DNA from: Streptomyces sp. NRRL F-2664
Lineage (GTDB): Bacteria > Actinomycetota > Actinomycetes > Streptomycetales > Streptomycetaceae
Reading direction: 5' to 3'
Assembly (NCBI RefSeq): GCF_000719345.1
Contig: NZ_JOFX01000003.1
Span: forward strand, 62,001 to 126,000
DNA length: 64,000 nt
Shown here: positions 63,378-64,000 of the stretch, one piece after another
Position numbering within the stretch: the stretch's first letter is position 1
How the letters are laid out: the number at the start of each line of letters is the position of its first letter
The notes under the pieces: generated by a model
The model's input: only the letters and a program-made list of their open reading frames with translations
Database searches by the model: none
Told to the model about the DNA's origin: nothing
Program-made: the position numbers and the translations under genes

Positions 63378-63728
63378 GTGGACGACGCTGAAGCTGCGCC
63401 AGGAGCCGGCCCCGGGGGCCGTCACGTCCGAGAGTGTCGTCGCCACGTAGATCCCGTTGTTCGGTTCGTCGGACGGCTTGCAGTCGAAGTTCTGGTAGAG
63501 GACGACGTCGACGAGCGTGTTGTTCACGACGTGGGTGGCGCCGTCGGGGATGGCGATCCGGTGGCACCCTGTGACGAGGGTGTTGGAGTAGCTGATCTCG
63601 ACCGGTGAGTCGTGGCCGCGGAAGCTGAGCACGCCGACGGTGCTCCGACCCAGACCCGAGCAAGCGGTGGCGCTGAGCAGCAGCGCTGCGGCCCCCGCGG
63701 TGATGCCGATACGTCGCCTGTGGGACAT
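63375..63728 (-). CDS. Small secreted lipoprotein
   Basis: 117 residues. A basic start (MSHRRR), a hydrophobic stretch and lipobox SATAC put the lipidated Cys at about residue 23. The mature part (VGVLSFRGHDSPVEISYSNTLVTGCHRIAIPDGATHVVNN, YQNFDCKPSDEPNNGIYVATTLSDVTAPG) has two further cysteines that probably form a disulfide. Unknown function; similar short proteins occur in Streptomyces. The ribosome site is GAGG spaced eight bases from the ATG. Confidence 0.75.
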   Translation of the reverse strand: MSHRRRIGITAGAAALLLSATACSGLGRSTVGVLSFRGHDSPVEISYSNTLVTGCHRIAIPDGATHVVNNTLVDVVLYQNFDCKPSDEPNNGIYVATTLSDVTAPGAGSWRSFSVVH

Positions 63729-63959
63729 GGTGCGGTCCTCGTCTGTGCGGTGGTCCTTGCCCACAGCGTGGCCCGGTCCGGCGCGGCCGGCTTGCTGTGC
63801 TCGGCCGACCGGATGAAGGCGCGGACGCGACGGCGCGTGCGGACGGGGAGTGGCACGGGCACCCGTGTGCTGCGGCCGGGGGGCGCCGCCGCTCGCCCGG
63901 GGCGAGGATGAAGGTGATGAGCGGCGGGGCCGGGTCCGCCCGGAAGGAGCGGGTGCGGG

Positions 63960-64000
63960 ATGCACGAGGAGATGCCGCTGAACGACCTGATCAGCGGCGC
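63960..64000 (+). CDS. Possible start of a gene running off the right edge
   Basis: ATG 63960 with AAGGAG about ten bases upstream begins MHEEMPLNDLISG and runs off the window. Too short to identify. Confidence 0.3.
   Translation, partial: MHEEMPLNDLISG

Overview
The window is chromosomal DNA from a high-GC actinomycete, almost certainly Streptomyces or a close relative. The signs are G/C-rich third codon positions, frequent GTG starts, AGGAG-type ribosome sites mixed with leaderless starts, and typical families: SigK/RskA, GlxA and ROK regulators, F420-dependent oxidoreductase, MMPL, DUF6777, DUF4360, an MT0933-type antitoxin and a eukaryotic-type Ser/Thr kinase. There are no rRNA or tRNA genes, no CRISPR array and no recognisable biosynthetic gene cluster. 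The content looks like chromosome-arm accessory and housekeeping genes.

Layout. 1-3.5 kb: the end of a beta-propeller-like protein, a stand-alone alanyl-tRNA-synthetase-like catalytic protein, and a minus-strand four-gene unit (CBM48 protein, ADF/cofilin-like protein, CutA-like protein, methyltransferase). 3.8-11.4 kb: SDR, F420 oxidoreductase, SRPBCC protein, ClC channel preceded by a coupled mini-ORF, MMPL transporter, GlxA regulator. 11.4-14.5 kb: a SigK/RskA locus with a decayed DUF1365 gene and a His/Trp-rich secreted protein. 14.6-19.4 kb: a very long DUF6777 protein with a repetitive tail and a short upstream ORF overlapping its start. 19.6-27.1 kb: TetR and MFS genes sharing an operator motif but separated by an IS5-like transposase, then SRPBCC, a frameshifted carotenoid oxygenase, PadR with a perfect palindrome, and an acyl-CoA dehydrogenase. 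27.1-34.2 kb: frameshifted FAD monooxygenase, GlxA regulator, GAPDH, GltD, serine hydrolase, hemerythrin. 34.3-40.1 kb: AnmK coupled to an MHS transporter, NlpC/P60, small proteins, enoyl-CoA hydratase, Fur regulator. 40.4-44.9 kb: KatG, a Ser-rich secreted protein, a P-loop kinase and a methyltransferase. 45-53.4 kb: a carbohydrate island (ROK regulator divergent from binding protein, two permeases and a GH1 glucosidase, plus a secreted discoidin/beta-helix protein). 53.7-64 kb: membrane protein, Ser/Thr kinase, GNAT, tandem DUF4360 proteins, a coiled-coil protein, a SnoaL-like/flavoprotein pair around a SoxR-type box, a PLP decarboxylase and a small lipoprotein.

The most unusual item is the bacterial protein at 2822-3223, which aligns along its whole length with the ADF/cofilin fold of eukaryotic actin regulators but has lost the basic actin-contact residues. 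It lies 6 bp downstream of a glycogen-binding-type CBM48 gene. A technical theme is that several conserved genes carry single-base homopolymer indels (11.87, 23.82 and 28.09 kb, probably also about 16.03 kb). These may be real decay or uncorrected assembly errors. All homology statements come from reading the sequence and from knowledge of the families; no database search was run.
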